The notes: generated by a model not told the origin, from the sequence alone. A stretch of 64,000 nucleotides of DNA from Epiperipatus broadwayi (GCA_028023455.1 JAQFVV010006621.1:559452-623451); one strand, 5' to 3'; positions 9,869-21,815 are shown, numbered from the stretch's first letter. Translations and numbers: made by a program.

Positions 9869-11433
9869 TAACCCATGCAAATCTTCATTTTAACATATAT
9901 ATATATTTCTTTTGGTTAGTATTATAACATAAATCACCTTAACACATATGTATTTTAATCTAAAAATATTTTATTTAATAATATTCTCATGTATATACAG
10001 GCATAAATAATAAATATCTATATATTTCAGTGTAGGAGATTGCAAATAAATTAATAGTTATATTATATATATAAGGTATTATATATGAAACTTATTATTT
10101 TTTCATATATAATTTTGTAGCCAGAAATGATGCAATCTTGTTAAGAAGTCTCTCGAATAACAATTACCCGGATGACCCCTTAGATTGAAGTAAAAGATTA
10201 CGAATTGGTAATAATAAAATAAACCCATTAGTGGAAATTGTCCATGCTAGTTTGTTTTAAAATCATAAGATATATTTTAAAATAATCATTCAAGAAACTG
10301 ATAACAAACTTGCATTGTTTCAAACATCTTACTAGATAAGAGTATCCGGTTAAACTATTCCAGATGAAACTTAAGTGCTTAAACTGCCTCAGATCCAGCA
10401 GTAGTTGCTAAGTTACAGCTTCAAAATAAAAGTATATATACTGCTGGATTTGAATCCACAGGGGAGATCATTAAATAACTATGTTGCTATACATATTCCA
10501 TGCCAGTTTTGATTCTCACTCAATGTGTCATGAGTAGGAGAAATTACCTTTTCCCTCCGTTCTAATATGCTGTTCCCATGAACAAAGCTCTGCATCCTGT
10601 ACCAATGAGCTTTATGTATTTTTCCAGTGAAAATGAAATGCTAATTCTCAAATAATAATGCTACCCTAGATCTAGTGAAACAATACCGATGGACTGACTT
10701 CTAGTGAAATTGCTCTTCTAAATAAGCAAGGTAAAAGAACTTTGACCACTTATAATTATGAAATCCTGCCTTCTCTGTAATATTTATATTTTAATCACCT
10801 ATTTTAAATGTCTTCAAAATATGTATTCATATAACTCTATATAACTAATCTATATTAAGCCTCATATAAAATGCTTTTCCTTTTCTTTTATTTCCAAGCG
10901 GCAAATAATTTTCATTAAGATTTATGTATTTATATTTTAAAATAAATGCCAATAATATTCTAAAATCACAAGCATATAATTCATTTTCATTTCCCCACCC
11001 ATCATTTACCAGGTAAATAATTTATAATTTGATCAAAACAAGTCTTGTTTGACTTTCCCAGGTGCTTGCGATTTTAGAAAAATAAACTAATTATATTTTT
11101 ATGTTTACTGTAGAAAAACTGATTGACATCTGTTTTTGACATTTTCCTTCCTAAATAATGTGCTATCTTTTATTCTTAAATTATATTATATATGTAAAAC
11201 CCATCTTAGCTATTACCACCACCCACTTATTTTGTAATAATTTATATATTTTCACAAGGGCATTGATTAATAAAAATTGAGATTTATTAAAGGTGTGGGA
11301 AGTAATGAATAATATTAAGTAACATAATGTAAGGGGGAGGGGGATCTTAAGATCTTAGTATTATATTTAAGTATAATTATTATCCATGTTTGCTTAATGA
11401 AGCCATATCATTATGCCGAATATTTCATAATTT
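9869..11433. other. AT-rich sequence, no gene seen; small hairpin at 10393-10449
   Basis: No coding frame or RNA gene recognised. Perfect 11-base arms ATCCAGCAGTA (10393-10403) and their complement (10439-10449) form a hairpin with a 35-base loop, followed by a B box-like string (GGATTTGAATCC, about 10445-10456). This may be a decayed SINE, but no second copy is in the window. Confidence 0.45.
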
Positions 11434-11871
11434 ATGGGCAATAAATATGTTTCGATAATCTTTAACCTTTTAAGTTATATTTATATTATATTATTAAGTG
11501 TTACGTGCATAAAGGCCATTTCATTTATATATATATATATATTCATGCTTCTTTCTCACATGGAGGCATTCACGAAGTCGAGCCCCATCATCATTCTCTA
11601 TGTCCTTAAACCAGGCTGTAAAACCACCCTGGGGACATCCTTGGACTTATGTGCATGCATTATATGGGGATTGCTCTGGAAAATCCAACCCGATAATGAC
11701 ATAGCCGACCATCATTCATCTCAATACCAACCCTGCCTACATTGCAGAGGAAATCAGTCAACTTCATTCTTAGAATTCATGAAGCACACTCCAGGATCCA
11801 TAATTGGACCAACCCAATCAGCCGCCATTCATGCACCACCTTTCAGTGTCTTATTAGTCACCCAGAAATAG
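11434..11871 (+). other. GC-richer open frame of 145 codons, unrecognised
   Basis: An open frame whose second half (about 11560-11871) is visibly richer in G+C than its surroundings and encodes a peptide with several Cys and Pro residues (for example QPCLHCRGNQS). I do not recognise a domain. The first ~40 residues come from AT-rich sequence (poly Ile/Tyr) and are unlikely to be coding. There is no clear promoter, Kozak context or polyadenylation signal. It could be an exon, a fragment of a transposon, or chance. Confidence 0.2.
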
Positions 11872-13899
11872 TCATAAGCCATAATGAGATGATTTCTTTA
11901 AACAGACATATTTCCATTAGTTTAATATACATATTAATGTGATAGATTTAGTACCGTTTATATAATTATTTATTATCCACCCCGCACATTAATTTTCTAT
12001 AATTCCATTTAATAATATTGAATATAACCAAATGTAATATCTGCTTATAAAATTATTGTCTTTTAAATCAATTAAATGCTCTTTTCATCTTTGGAGGTGT
12101 AGTATTATTCTAGTAATGTATTCCAATAGCATTAATTCATTAAATCACACATATATTATTGACATAGCCACAAATCTTATGTTATCGTTAAATATGAATC
12201 AAACACATATAAATATAATACTTACGAGGCTCATGTCAGGTAAATAACCTGACATAATTATGTTATTAATAAATCTTAAATATATACATCAAACTTGAAC
12301 AATTGCTTTTTTTTAGTTAAGTTAATATATTAAGTTATTACTTAAGCTCAAATATGACTAGATGATCTCCGCTCAATACATAATTAATATGCTAGGTTAT
12401 GAGCCTTCATTGCTCATAAAATATAGCTAGTTATTAAGTTATTCTATCATATAAGTTTAGCCTAGAGTCTTTTTGTGTCTCCGATGACCGATGCCGGTGG
12501 GTGAGAAGTAAATTAATCGATGTCATTGGGATTGTTGCTCATAATGTTATAGATCTGGGAAATAGGCAAATAGGGCAGAATTCATGAGTGTTCCTGACTT
12601 GTGTATCTTGCACACGATTGGATTCAAGGTACTTTTGCCTAGATGCTAGATTTTGTTATGTGAACATACAAATCCGACCGACACAATATATATATATATG
12701 TATATGCATTTCAGTTATTGTGTGAAGCATCCATTGATGTATATGATCTTCAATATTTTATCCAATCCTGGACACCATAAATATGCATTTTCATTTGCAT
12801 TATGTCTGGTATCCAAAAAGTTAGAGCTCCTGTTTTTGGTCCTGTAGAACTTTAGAATCCCATTTCCCCTCTATCACAGTCATTCTAAATGGTTAATTTT
12901 CTATTTTTCCATATTCCTAAGAAAACTGATAATGTATCAACCATTGAATATCCAATTGAATAAAACTCTATACAAGTTATATTTTTTATCCAATTTTTTA
13001 CTATGGAGCTGATTATATGCTCATTATTAGCCAAATTTACCTGTTTATGGTAAGGTCATTGCTTTGTGTTTTATTACATCTAGAAATCTGCTTAGAGCAT
13101 CTATGTGAGAATACACTTTCCTTCCATATATCCTAGTTTAAAAGTGAATGTACTCAGAAAGTCAAACAATCATAATTATATGTAAATATCCATGTATCTG
13201 TATTCATTTTTCAGAATTAAATATACCTAACAAAAAGTCTGTGATTCTTTCATAAAGTAAACAGTTTGTAATACACATATTAATGAAATTTCTCTTTACC
13301 TGTTGTAATAGCCAATGCTTCCTTGTTAATTTTTGCATAACTAAGTTCATTCTCTTCATAAGGCTCAGGAGGCAAATGGTATTGGTTATTCTTTTCTATA
13401 TTGGTCACTTTGTAATAATATTGATGTCACTCCTAGTAGAAATGCATTACAAGTTAAATTTAATTTCTTTTTAGTCCATAATATAATATCTTTAATGCCT
13501 AAAAAGCATCTGTATGCCCCTTTTCTCATTTCTATTATTTTACTTTTGCTAGAAATCTATACATTGGTCAAATATTTCTGATTTTCTACCATAAGAGTGT
13601 TCATAATATTCTTCATACCTAAAAAAAGTTTGTAATTCTTTTTGGTGTACTTATGATTGCTCTAATTTATCTTCCAAAAAAATATCTTCTTACTTAGTCT
13701 CAATTCTGAAAATTTAATTTCTTCAGTGCTGAATTGGCACTTATCGAAATTTTTTCTAAACCCTAAAAAAATAGATAAGGAATTAGCACTTTTTAGGACT
13801 TATTATAATGCCTACTTTATTAAATAAATCTAACAATTACCTTGTGTCCCTCATTAACTGTTTCATGTTTTCACTATAATTAGAAAGGTACTCATCTTT
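11872..13899. other. AT-rich sequence, no gene seen; hairpin at 12233-12255
   Basis: No supported gene. A perfect 9-bp hairpin with a 5-base loop (ATGTCAGGT / ACCTGACAT, 12233-12241 and 12247-12255) is the only compact structure noticed. A CpG-containing patch near 12470-12510 has no recognisable content. Confidence 0.5.
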
Positions 13900-14120
13900 T
13901 AGCTAAAGGCACCGCTCTATGTCATGCTTTTCGCGCCAAAACACATTAAAATGCTGTTTCCATGGGCGACACATTCAAACCTGCATTTTCAATAGTACAA
14001 CTTTTTTGTTGTGCTACAGAATGCAGGCCACTATGTCGCGTCGCAGTACAGCATGTATGTTGCATGGAAGCAAATACATTTTCCGAATTCGCACAATTTA
14101 TAAAGTAATTACGGCTTGAT
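13900..14120. other. CpG-containing patch of unknown origin
   Basis: About 200 bp with several CpGs (tcgcgcc, gtcgcgtcgc) and higher G+C than the flanks. It contains a short hairpin TACAAC/GTTGTG around a T run near 13997-14014 and partly repeated strings (cacattaaaatgctg, cattttcaatag). Open frames of about 66 codons cross it but show no domain. It lies 500 bp upstream of the TTAGGG-like minisatellite and could be part of one element with it. Confidence 0.35.
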
Positions 14121-14598
14121 GAGAGAGTTTGTATTTGAATTGTATTGAAATGTTGTTTGCATTGGATATTTTTTTATTTTAAACTATTGAAATGTTCATA
14201 TTTTTTAAAACAATAATTATAAGACTTTTTACAATGTACTATATTGAACTTTTATTTGGGAAAATGTTAAATATCTTTTTTTTTATTGAGTTGCCATTAG
14301 GTAACGTGTCAAGTAACGTATTGTTATTAACATTCCACGAGACAAAGAAGATTCTACTGTCTGTATATTTTTGAAGTAAAAAAGAGCGGTACAAAAAAAA
14401 TATCCAGTAAGAAAAGTTCAAATATACAGGTTTTTTTGTAAATTTAATAAAAAGCAAATATTAAAAACATGTTTAATAAGTAAAGAAGACATTTGTATGT
14501 GTTTGTTGTTGTTTATAAAAGTTTGAGTTTCTTTCTTCTATCCGAGTACGGATATGATTTTGAATTTTTTTTATTTTAGCATTACAAACAAACAGAAC

Positions 14599-14727
14599 AC
14601 TAACTCTAAAACTCACCCTAAAACTAACCCTAAAACTAACCCTAAAACTAACCTTAAAACTAACCCTAAACTAACCCTAAAACTAACCCTAAACTAACCC
14701 TAAAACTAACCCTAAAACTAACCGTAA
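14599..14727 (+). repeat. (CTAACCCTAAAA)n minisatellite, TTAGGG-like
   Basis: About ten units of a 12-base (sometimes 11-base) motif, CTAACCCTAAAA, with a few substitutions at the edges (actcaccc, aaccttaaaa, aaccgtaac). On the minus strand the motif contains TTAGGG, the usual animal telomere hexamer, but the 11/12-base period is not a true telomere array. Confidence 0.9.
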
Positions 14728-14780
14728 CAACCTTTACTTTTATTACAATTATTATTTTTTAGTTAAACAACAACAAAAAA

Positions 14781-14925
14781 AGTCGTAACACAAGTAAAAA
14801 AATATCTGATAGAAAATTGATAAAAAAAAAAAAAACGTAACACAAATAAAAAAATATCCGATAGAAAATTGATAAAAAAGAAGCCGTAAACACAATTTAA
14901 AAAGTATACGATATAAAAAACACGA
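14781..14925 (+). repeat. Three-copy A-rich short tandem repeat of about 48-54 bp
   Basis: Units begin near 14782, 14836 and 14883 with (g)cgtaacacaa, continue with taaaaaaatatc(t/c)gatag and end in aaaattgataaaaaa. The third unit is diverged and has taaacacaat. Length differences come from the A runs. Confidence 0.75.
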
Positions 14926-15056
14926 ATCAAATTGTAATTTGTTGATTTTATTTTACATTTATTATTATCATTTAAATTGTATACATTAATAAAAAATAAT
15001 ATTTAAAAAAGATGATTTTGTTTTGTTTTTATTTTCGCATTACAAAAAAGCACAGA

Positions 15057-17544
15057 AAAATTATTAAAATCAACGGCCCGTGAAAGTTCATATTTTATAG
15101 TTTTAGCATAAAAACGATGCCATCCTATGGCGACTTTATCTATAATACAAGCACCATTAGAAAATCATAGAAATGTGAGATTACACCATCAATTACTGCA
15201 GCTAATTACCCTACTATCCATTGAAATACTGTTCGAGCTGTAGCTATTCCAAATATTAGTCTTTTAACCTTGTAAAGCCTTTTAGACATAATTCATGTTG
15301 ATCTTTTTATGATCACATCATCTATTAGAAACTGTAGGTAGGCTTTCTGAAGGGTCTATTTTTGAGAAAACCTTCCCTTTAGCCAATGATACTAAAAATA
15401 TTTAAATAGACAGAGGTGGATAATTATCTTATTTAAGATGCATTTATAATTTCTGCAACTTTTAATCTCACTCCTATTTCTTATAAATGCTACAATAAGA
15501 GTTTTCTGTATTCAATTATTCATTCTTTTTATATTTCCAATTTCTACACTACCTTTTCTCTCAGCAAAAATGTAATATGCCTTGCTTTACATGCAATAGG
15601 TTTAAGCAATTTGTTCCTATGTAAACTCATTGGAGAGCTGTATATTTACTTATCCCTAACTGAAAAGTCTTTGGAAAATATCTTTTAACATATTTAAATA
15701 ATTATTATTTGTTGATTTTATTCATATGAACTACCATGTAACCAGGAATTTAAACAAATCTCTTCCTAATACTCTACTATAGTCTTCTATGGTCACATAT
15801 TAGAACTACACAAGGTTTTGACTCTTTTTTAGATTTACTTTTGCTTGACCCAGCAAATTTATCATTTTTATTTGATAGTCATAAATCATTTTTAATATAC
15901 GCATACGTAAACAATTTCATTTCAGAAGTTTTTAGGTATAATTATTATGGCTGACTCTGAACCAATCTCAAACTTGATTTGGACAATGTATAATATTAAC
16001 AAATTAGCAAATGAAAAACATGCAATTATTTTTATTGCACTAATGCTAAATTCCTCTTTTTTTTAGATCCTTTATTTTTATCTTACCTAAACTAGAATCT
16101 ATCTTTTATCCGACTATTTTGACTTTGATTTGCAATTGAGCTATTATAACTTTTAAATGACTGCCATACTAACTTTCTATGCTTTATTTATAAATATACA
16201 TGTCCCATAACTATGATTTTTAATGGATGTATAGTACTTATAACTACTGAAGTCTTTATTCTCACTTTTTTTCCTTTAATTAAAGTCACTAACAAAAAAG
16301 GTTTTATTAATATTGGGTTCATTCAATGCTGATATAAGATTGAAACAGTCATCCTGATTTGAATTCGCTCCTGTTCAGAAATAAATCTTGATTATTCATA
16401 ATTTGAGGATAAACAAATTTGACTTTAAATAATAAAAAAAAGGTTGTTTTGGTATCTAACATTTACATTTGTATAACATAATATAGAGTATTAAGAAGTT
16501 GTATATAAGAAAAGCTAATGGTAGCTTTTTAAACAAGACTTTTTTAGTTTGTTTTTATTTTCCAGTCTGTTTTGAAAAATTTATATAACTTCTATATTTA
16601 TAACTGGTTCAAAACAAACTCAGTATTTGATTTTGTAATAACAATACTCTTATTACCCACCTCCCCCGCTTAAATTTATAACCGTTCTGTGGGAGACTTG
16701 TTTAAGAGCACACTTTTAGAAAAACAAGTCAAAAGCTCTTTCTTGTGTCGGCTTTATTTATTATAGCATATAAAGTATAAAAAAACAAATACAAAAAAAC
16801 ATTTTTCTTTTATATAGCAATTTAATGTCATTTATTAATGTCGAAGTTTTGTCTTTTTTATATTTAATTTTTAGCACTGTACAAATAAACGTATCTCTTT
16901 GAAATATATTCATAATTTAAATAATTAGAAATAGAAAATTACATTTACAAAATCTAAATGAAAGTTCTTTATACACACGGTTTTAAACATGAGCAGGCTT
17001 TAGTTGTCGTCCTAATTGCATTAGTTTCCTAGAATTTGGGTCAGCGCGTATTTTGTAGAAATGCTGAAACGTGATAAAAGCAACAACAGAAATGACGTTA
17101 ATAAATATATATTGAAATGCATTTTGGTAAATTACCGTGGGATTTCACTTTCAGATCTATTTAAAAATCAAATCTTGAAATATTTCTAATAAATTTAAAT
17201 TGCATCATTTTTTTTTTGTTTTAGCTTGTTTTTGTTTAGTTGACAAAAATGAAAAGATGGGGGAGGGGGAATTATAGCTATTATATTGAAAATATTGTCT
17301 TAATTTTACTTTTTTATTATTATTTAATATATGAATTTTTATTAACATTATAAAAGGCAATATAAAGAATCCAATCAAGAAATAAATTGACTAGCGGCAA
17401 TACTTAAATTCTGCAACTGTATCTAGCAATAGTTAACTACAAAATATATTCTATAAAGTATAAAAAACTGAATTATAGGACGGATAAGAAGATTGAAAAG
17501 CCTGTCCATTAAAGTTTAAGGAATTGCTATCTTAATACAATTCA
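15057..17544. other. AT-rich sequence, no gene seen
   Basis: No coding frame above background, RNA gene or repeated element recognised on either strand. G-run patches near 16657-16670 (complement) and 17259-17270 are isolated. Confidence 0.5.
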
Positions 17545-17712
17545 AGTACTGATTGTATATATTTGTCGGAAATTATGATCTGGATCAACTGATAAGTGCT
17601 GGTTCTGCACGAAATATGCATATTGGGAATCATTTATCTTTTTCACATGTATATGGTCATGTGTATCGGTTGTTTGGAATGGAGTGGATGGTGAATGTAG
17701 ACTAAAAAAACT
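17545..17712 (+). mobile_element. Hammerhead-bearing SINE-like element, copy A
   Basis: Aligns with copy C (17905-18100) over the hammerhead, a shared 'atctttttcacatgtat' stretch, 'gtgtat(c/t)ggtt', a 'gagtggatg' block and a weak B box-like string (aagttcaaattt). The conserved order is ribozyme at the 5' end, then a region that may be tRNA-like, then an AT-rich tail. It encodes no protein and would depend on another element's enzymes. Confidence 0.65.
17562..17640 (+). ncRNA. Type I hammerhead ribozyme motif, copy A (core G mutated)
   Basis: The core reads CTGATAA (17589-17595) in place of CTGANGA. Stem II is GTGC/GCAC around TGGTTCT (17596-17610), then GAAA (17611-17614), a very short stem III, and TTG (17623-17625) pairing with CAA (17586-17588) as the inner stem I. 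ATGAT (17574-17578) and ATCAT further out extend stem I beyond an internal loop. The G-to-A change in the core should impair cleavage. Confidence 0.65.
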
Positions 17713-17769
17713 AAGTTCAAATTTATCTGTTTACTATAAATAATTATAATATAGTACAAGTACTGTATA

Positions 17770-17912
17770 TATACTTAAGCTAAATGTAATTAGAGTGGAT
17801 TTGAGCCCATAGTGTCAAGCCCCCTTCGGTCATTCTCTCTATCTTATACAACTGATACCCATGTGAAAAAAATTAAATGATCTCCAACATGTGTATTTTG
17901 TGCTGATTATAT
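17770..17912 (-). mobile_element. Hammerhead-bearing SINE-like element, copy B, inverted and 5'-truncated
   Basis: On the minus strand it runs from the 3' half of the ribozyme (cagcac, then aaaa in place of GAAA, then ttggagat at about 17878-17885) through 'tttttcacatg', 'gatagaga(g)aatga' and a B box-like 'gggctcaaatcc' to 'ctctaatt', which matches copy C. It lies head-to-head with copy C and they meet near 17908. The ribozyme 5' core is missing, so it cannot self-cleave. Confidence 0.6.
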
Positions 17913-18100
17913 ATATGTAGGAGATGATGATCCAGACCAACTGATGAGTACTGGATCAGCATGAAATGCATATATTGGAGATTATTTATCTTTTTCACAT
18001 GTATGTGTTCGTGTGTATTGGTTATAAAAGATAGAGTGGATGATTGAGGGAGCTGGAAAGTCTGCACTCAAATTCCCTCTAATTATATGTAATTATATTA
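17905..18100 (+). mobile_element. Hammerhead-bearing SINE-like element, copy C (best preserved)
   Basis: It contains a canonical-core hammerhead (17921-17991), then 'tttttcacatgtatgtg', 'gatagagtggatgattgagggagctgg' and a B box-like 'ctcaaattccc' at about 18067-18077, then an AT-rich 3' end. Known parallels are the Sm-alpha SINE-like hammerhead repeats of schistosomes and animal retrozymes, small non-coding retroelements that carry hammerheads and are probably moved by Penelope-like enzymes. Minus-strand open frames across B and C are accidental. Confidence 0.7.
17921..17991 (+). ncRNA. Type I hammerhead ribozyme, copy C (canonical core)
   Basis: Core CTGATGA (17941-17947); stem II GTACTG/CAGCAT around GAT (17948-17962), with five of six pairs allowing G-U; then GAAA (17963-17966); a two- to three-pair stem III; and TTGG (17975-17978) pairing with CCAA (17937-17940). 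An internal loop (CAGA opposite A) separates an outer stem I in which AGATGATGATC (17922-17932) pairs with GATTATTTATCT (17980-17991) with one bulge and G-U pairs. Cleavage would fall after A17974. Short stem III and a looped stem I are usual for animal type I hammerheads. Confidence 0.75.
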
Positions 18101-18554
18101 ATGTTTCTTTTTATCATAAAAAAACAGTAATATAATTTCATATAGATGAAACATCTACAACAATAATAAAAAAAACAGATAAACAGTATAAGATCAAAAG
18201 CAAGATCTAAATTTAAAAATGAACAAGGAAGATAAAAAAATATTCATAAATTATAAAGAAAAAGAAAATTTAATATATAATAAAATAAAACCATTTATAT
18301 AGATAAGATAGGTTTTTAATAATGAAGAAGTTATTACTTTGTTAACAAAAAAGTTTTGAAATGGTAGAAGAATCCTAGATTTATGATTAAGTTTTTATGC
18401 TTTGGCTTGACTGAAAGTTTGTGATGGATGGCATTTTTAGTTGTAATTATTTGTAGGATGGTTTCCATCATCTAATATTAAATATTGAATGCAAAAAAAT
18501 TTAAACTATTTAAAATTTCCAATTGCATTTAACCATTAATAATTGCATGTAGAT

Positions 18555-19135
18555 TAGTATTTTTAACACAATGTTTCCAGTGGTATCACTCTCTTCTCTT
18601 CCTCAGATGTTGCTAGTCTAACCAGTGAGAAAGTGTTTGTATGTAAATCAAACCTAGATCTTTAGATGTTTGAATATGAATTTTAAGGAAATTTAAGTAA
18701 CTAAGTCATTCTGTCAAAGGTAACAATCAACAGAAATCCCATATACTTATTTATAAAGTTTCTCCTGATTTTTCCACTTTTTTTAAGAGCAAAATTAATT
18801 AGTGGCTTTGAGAGATAAATGGAGAAATCATAAGTCAACCTAATATAACTATACATAATGTCTGGAAACCACTAATTAATTTTACTCATAAAAATATGAA
18901 AAAAATCAGGAGGGAACTCATACATACGCATAAAAAAAATGTACTAACTGTTGCCTTTTGTAGAATGCCTGTTGGTTGGAGCATTATCTTAAAATTTAAT
19001 ATTTCAAGTATATATATATATATATATAAGTCTAGACTCAATTTCCATGCTAGTATTATCACTGGTCAGGTAACCAATACCTGAGGAAGAGAAAATAATA
19101 CCACTTAAAACGTTGGATATATATAAATATGTGTG
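18555..19135. repeat. Old inverted pair with Penelope-like tails
   Basis: Arms at about 18555-18830 and 18865-19135 are imperfect reverse complements. Matching blocks are 'attaattagtgg' near 18795 against its complement near 18870, 'cctgatttttcc' near 18764 against its complement near 18905, and 'aaccagtga' against 'tcactggt' near 18619 and 19059. Each arm ends in a tail of the form CTGAGGAAGAG...ATACCACT(G/T)(G/A)AAAC (minus strand near 18605-18567; plus strand near 19082-19115). CTGAGGA fits the hammerhead core and the left copy keeps GAAA, but a 9-base insertion precedes the only possible stem II. No protein domain remains. The arrangement repeats, in older form, that of the pairs at 4-6 and 7-10 kb. 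Confidence 0.6.
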
Positions 19136-20934
19136 TGCTATTACTAACAGTAGAATGCAACTGGAAAAATTAAATAAAGTTTAAAAAATTTTCTAAAGAT
19201 ATTTATGTTTTAATATTTGATGATGGAAATAGTCTAACATATATGTACAAGTAACATGCTACTGTTTATATAGTTATAAAAAATAACCTGAGATATTATA
19301 GTGAATGTGCAACGATGGTGAAAATAATAATTGAGATTGAAAAGTTTGAAAATTCATGAGTTTCCAATAAATTTATAAAGATTTACAGAGAAGTTTTGTG
19401 TGCGTATGTGTGCAATATATAATTCAAAAAAGTCTTATGTTAATTATTTTCGATAATTATAATCGCATTTGTAAAAAAAAATACCTCTTTTCTATAAAAT
19501 GGAGAATTTTGAACATTTTTTATTAATTTCACATACTGATAATTAGATATATTTTAAATAAATTAATCATTTTATTATACATGTTAATATTTTTAAAAAA
19601 TGAATTTAGCAAAGTTAATAGTAATAATTTATTGAAATATATGTAGAAGATACAGAGGAAATAAATTCTTTTATTACTTTCAAAAGTTTATTAGCAATGT
19701 GAATTGGATTACGTTCAGTTGCAAGTTATAAATATTAGAAAAATAAAAAAAAGGTCTGATTCTTATATTATATTTTTATGAACCAAATGATATTTGCATA
19801 ATAAAATGATCTTTCAGAAAAAAATAAATATATTAGAAATATGTGACTTCAAGAAGTTATTTATATTTTATTTCAATAAATGATAATATATACAAAATGC
19901 ATCAAAAGAAAGGCTTGTTTAGTGCTTTGAAAATATAAATGCTAGTTATATCTCAATAGTATGCTTAGCATGTTTTTAATTAACTGGTAATTGTAATCAT
20001 AGCAATGAGTGGCTAAGAGTAACAGAATATTCATAGAAGTGATGTTTTACAGAAGTGGTGATTTACATAAATTTGAATATGTGTAGAGTGCACTATGATG
20101 CAGTAATAGAAAATCTGATAAGAGTATAAGCACTTATCATTGCATAAATTTGAATCACAAATCAGTTTTTTAGATGAAGCATTTTTAAATAAGGGACACA
20201 GGAATCTCCTTGTTAATGATGTTTACATTATTGGCAATACGTCAGACCTACTTAACTTTCTGTTAGCATCTTTTCTCTTGGAGCAGATAATAGTAGTGGA
20301 TGTAGGTTCAAATAAGTAATCTTGATTGGTTTTATGTTCAAAAAAGATGGATTTAATATATGTATTAGTTTTTTTTAGTTTTAGCTCTACTGTATTGTAT
20401 GCACAACTCTTCAGAAGAAATTGACCCAAGATTTCTATAAGTAAACTGTATTGCAGTTTACACTGTTGCATGCAAAACACAACTTTTAAAAGTCTTATAA
20501 TTCTTTTGGACACTCATTGCTATGATTATGACTACCAGTTAGTCAGAAACATGCTCAACATACTGTTTAGATGTATTTAGCATATATACTTTCAAAGCAT
20601 TAAACAAGCTTTTTTAGAATACATCTTGTGTGTATTATCATTTATTGAATTACATCTCTTTTTTTTTGGAACTTTGAAAGAAATGGGGTCATTTGTCAGA
20701 TTCAGTAATTGTGAATATTAAGTATGAATACTGAATTCAAAACAAACTTTTAATTGATAAAAATTATACAATCATATTCATAGAAAAAATTTATAATCAA
20801 TAAAATTAAATTATTGTATTTAATTAGCATATATCATGAATATGAGTTTCTGATTCAAACGTTTTTATAAATTTTACAAAGATTAATTATCATAAATATA
20901 TTAGAGTTGGAACAAATATATGAATCTGTTGAAC
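19136..20934. other. AT-rich sequence, no gene seen
   Basis: No supported gene. A 96-codon minus-strand frame at 20223-20513 is rich in Lys, Ile and Ser with no domain, typical of chance frames in AT-rich DNA. A small B box-like string (aggttcaaat, about 20301) is isolated. Confidence 0.5.
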
Positions 20935-20940
20935 ATTAGT

Positions 20941-21092
20941 ATTGTACCGGTCAAAACATGTCTATCCATCTAACATGAGCTGGAACACACAAAATGTACT
21001 TCAAACCCAGTCAAGCCCAAGATTTAGGTCAGGGACCAGCCTGGATTCGAACCCACCTTCTAAGCCCCAGATCAAACACCTAATGAACAACA
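20941..21092 (-). mobile_element. tRNA-derived SINE-like unit, copy 2
   Basis: Better-preserved partner of 1708-1853. On the minus strand the pol III B box GGTTCGAATCC (about 21045-21055) is intact and is preceded by ttaggtgtttgatctggggctt, a region spaced like a tRNA 5' half although the A box is not canonical. No poly-A or short-repeat tail is obvious. Confidence 0.55.
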
Positions 21093-21109
21093 TAATAGTG
21101 ATGGCACAT

Positions 21110-21815
21110 GAGAATTAATTTTAATCCAGCCGACTAGGAGAGCGGAGAAGACAATGAGACATTTATTTACTATGACTAATTAAAATATACCTAAGCATGA
21201 TTGTAATATGTGGAAGTGGAGGAAAGAGGAAGGAATTCGAACTACTCAAATAAGTTAGACAAAATATATTTTAATATAATGAAAAATTAGTTATATACAT
21301 TTATAAATAAATTATGTTAGTGTGTGTGTGAATGAGCAAGCGATTACATAGTGTCATTCATGCTATTATTTCTCATATGCTCTTTATTAGCTAAATGATA
21401 TATTATAAATAAACACACATCTTTGGTGGGTCTAATATTAAGATGCCAATTTATTATTACAAAGGATTACATAAAATTGCCATTAACGCTTTGGGTTATG
21501 GTTCTGAAACGTGGTGACTAACATATGATAGGGGAGCGTTCTGAGATTCATTACAGATATAAGATAAATCATTTTCATGCCATCGAAGTCATGAAAATAA
21601 ATAGGATACCTTTGAAAAACACATTTGAAAATGACATTTGATTAGAAGAAAAAATATCCAATGAAAAATTATTTAACAATAGTAAAACGAACGCTTTATT
21701 TTTCCCCAAGGCACATAGATACTCTTAAATAGATATATAAATTACGATGGTGGGACTGAATAAGATTGAAATAAACTTAAATAATAAAAGTAATTGGCAT
21801 TTATATATATATATT
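21110..21815. other. Segment present only in repeat copy 2
   Basis: Sequence between the SINE-like head and the rest of copy 2 that has no counterpart in copy 1 (where the two blocks lie about 50 bp apart). Either an insertion here or a deletion there. No terminal inverted repeats or target duplication were found at its edges, and no coding frame. Confidence 0.5.

Larger units (their letters stand above)
14551..15056 (+). repeat. Minisatellite-bearing block flanked by direct repeats
   Basis: A ~45-bp string around 14551-14598 (tgattttgaa, then a T run, then gcattacaaa) recurs in the same orientation at about 15011-15056 (tgattttgtt, T run, gcattacaaa). Between them lie the CTAACCCTAAAA minisatellite and an A-rich short tandem repeat. 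The arrangement may be one non-autonomous element with terminal direct repeats or a local duplication. Confidence 0.4.

Noticed and set aside
14192-14457. Overlapping frames on both strands (60 and 72 codons)
   Set aside because: Phe/Ile/Leu/Lys-rich translations of AT-rich DNA with no motif.
14599-14727. Interstitial telomere
   Set aside because: The period is 11-12 bases, not six, so it is a minisatellite with a TTAGGG-like string and not a telomere remnant in the strict sense.
17873-18067. 64-codon minus-strand frame
   Set aside because: It runs antisense through hammerhead element copies B and C, which are non-coding.
20223-20513. 96-codon minus-strand frame
   Set aside because: No domain, low-complexity AT-driven composition, no partner copy; fits chance.
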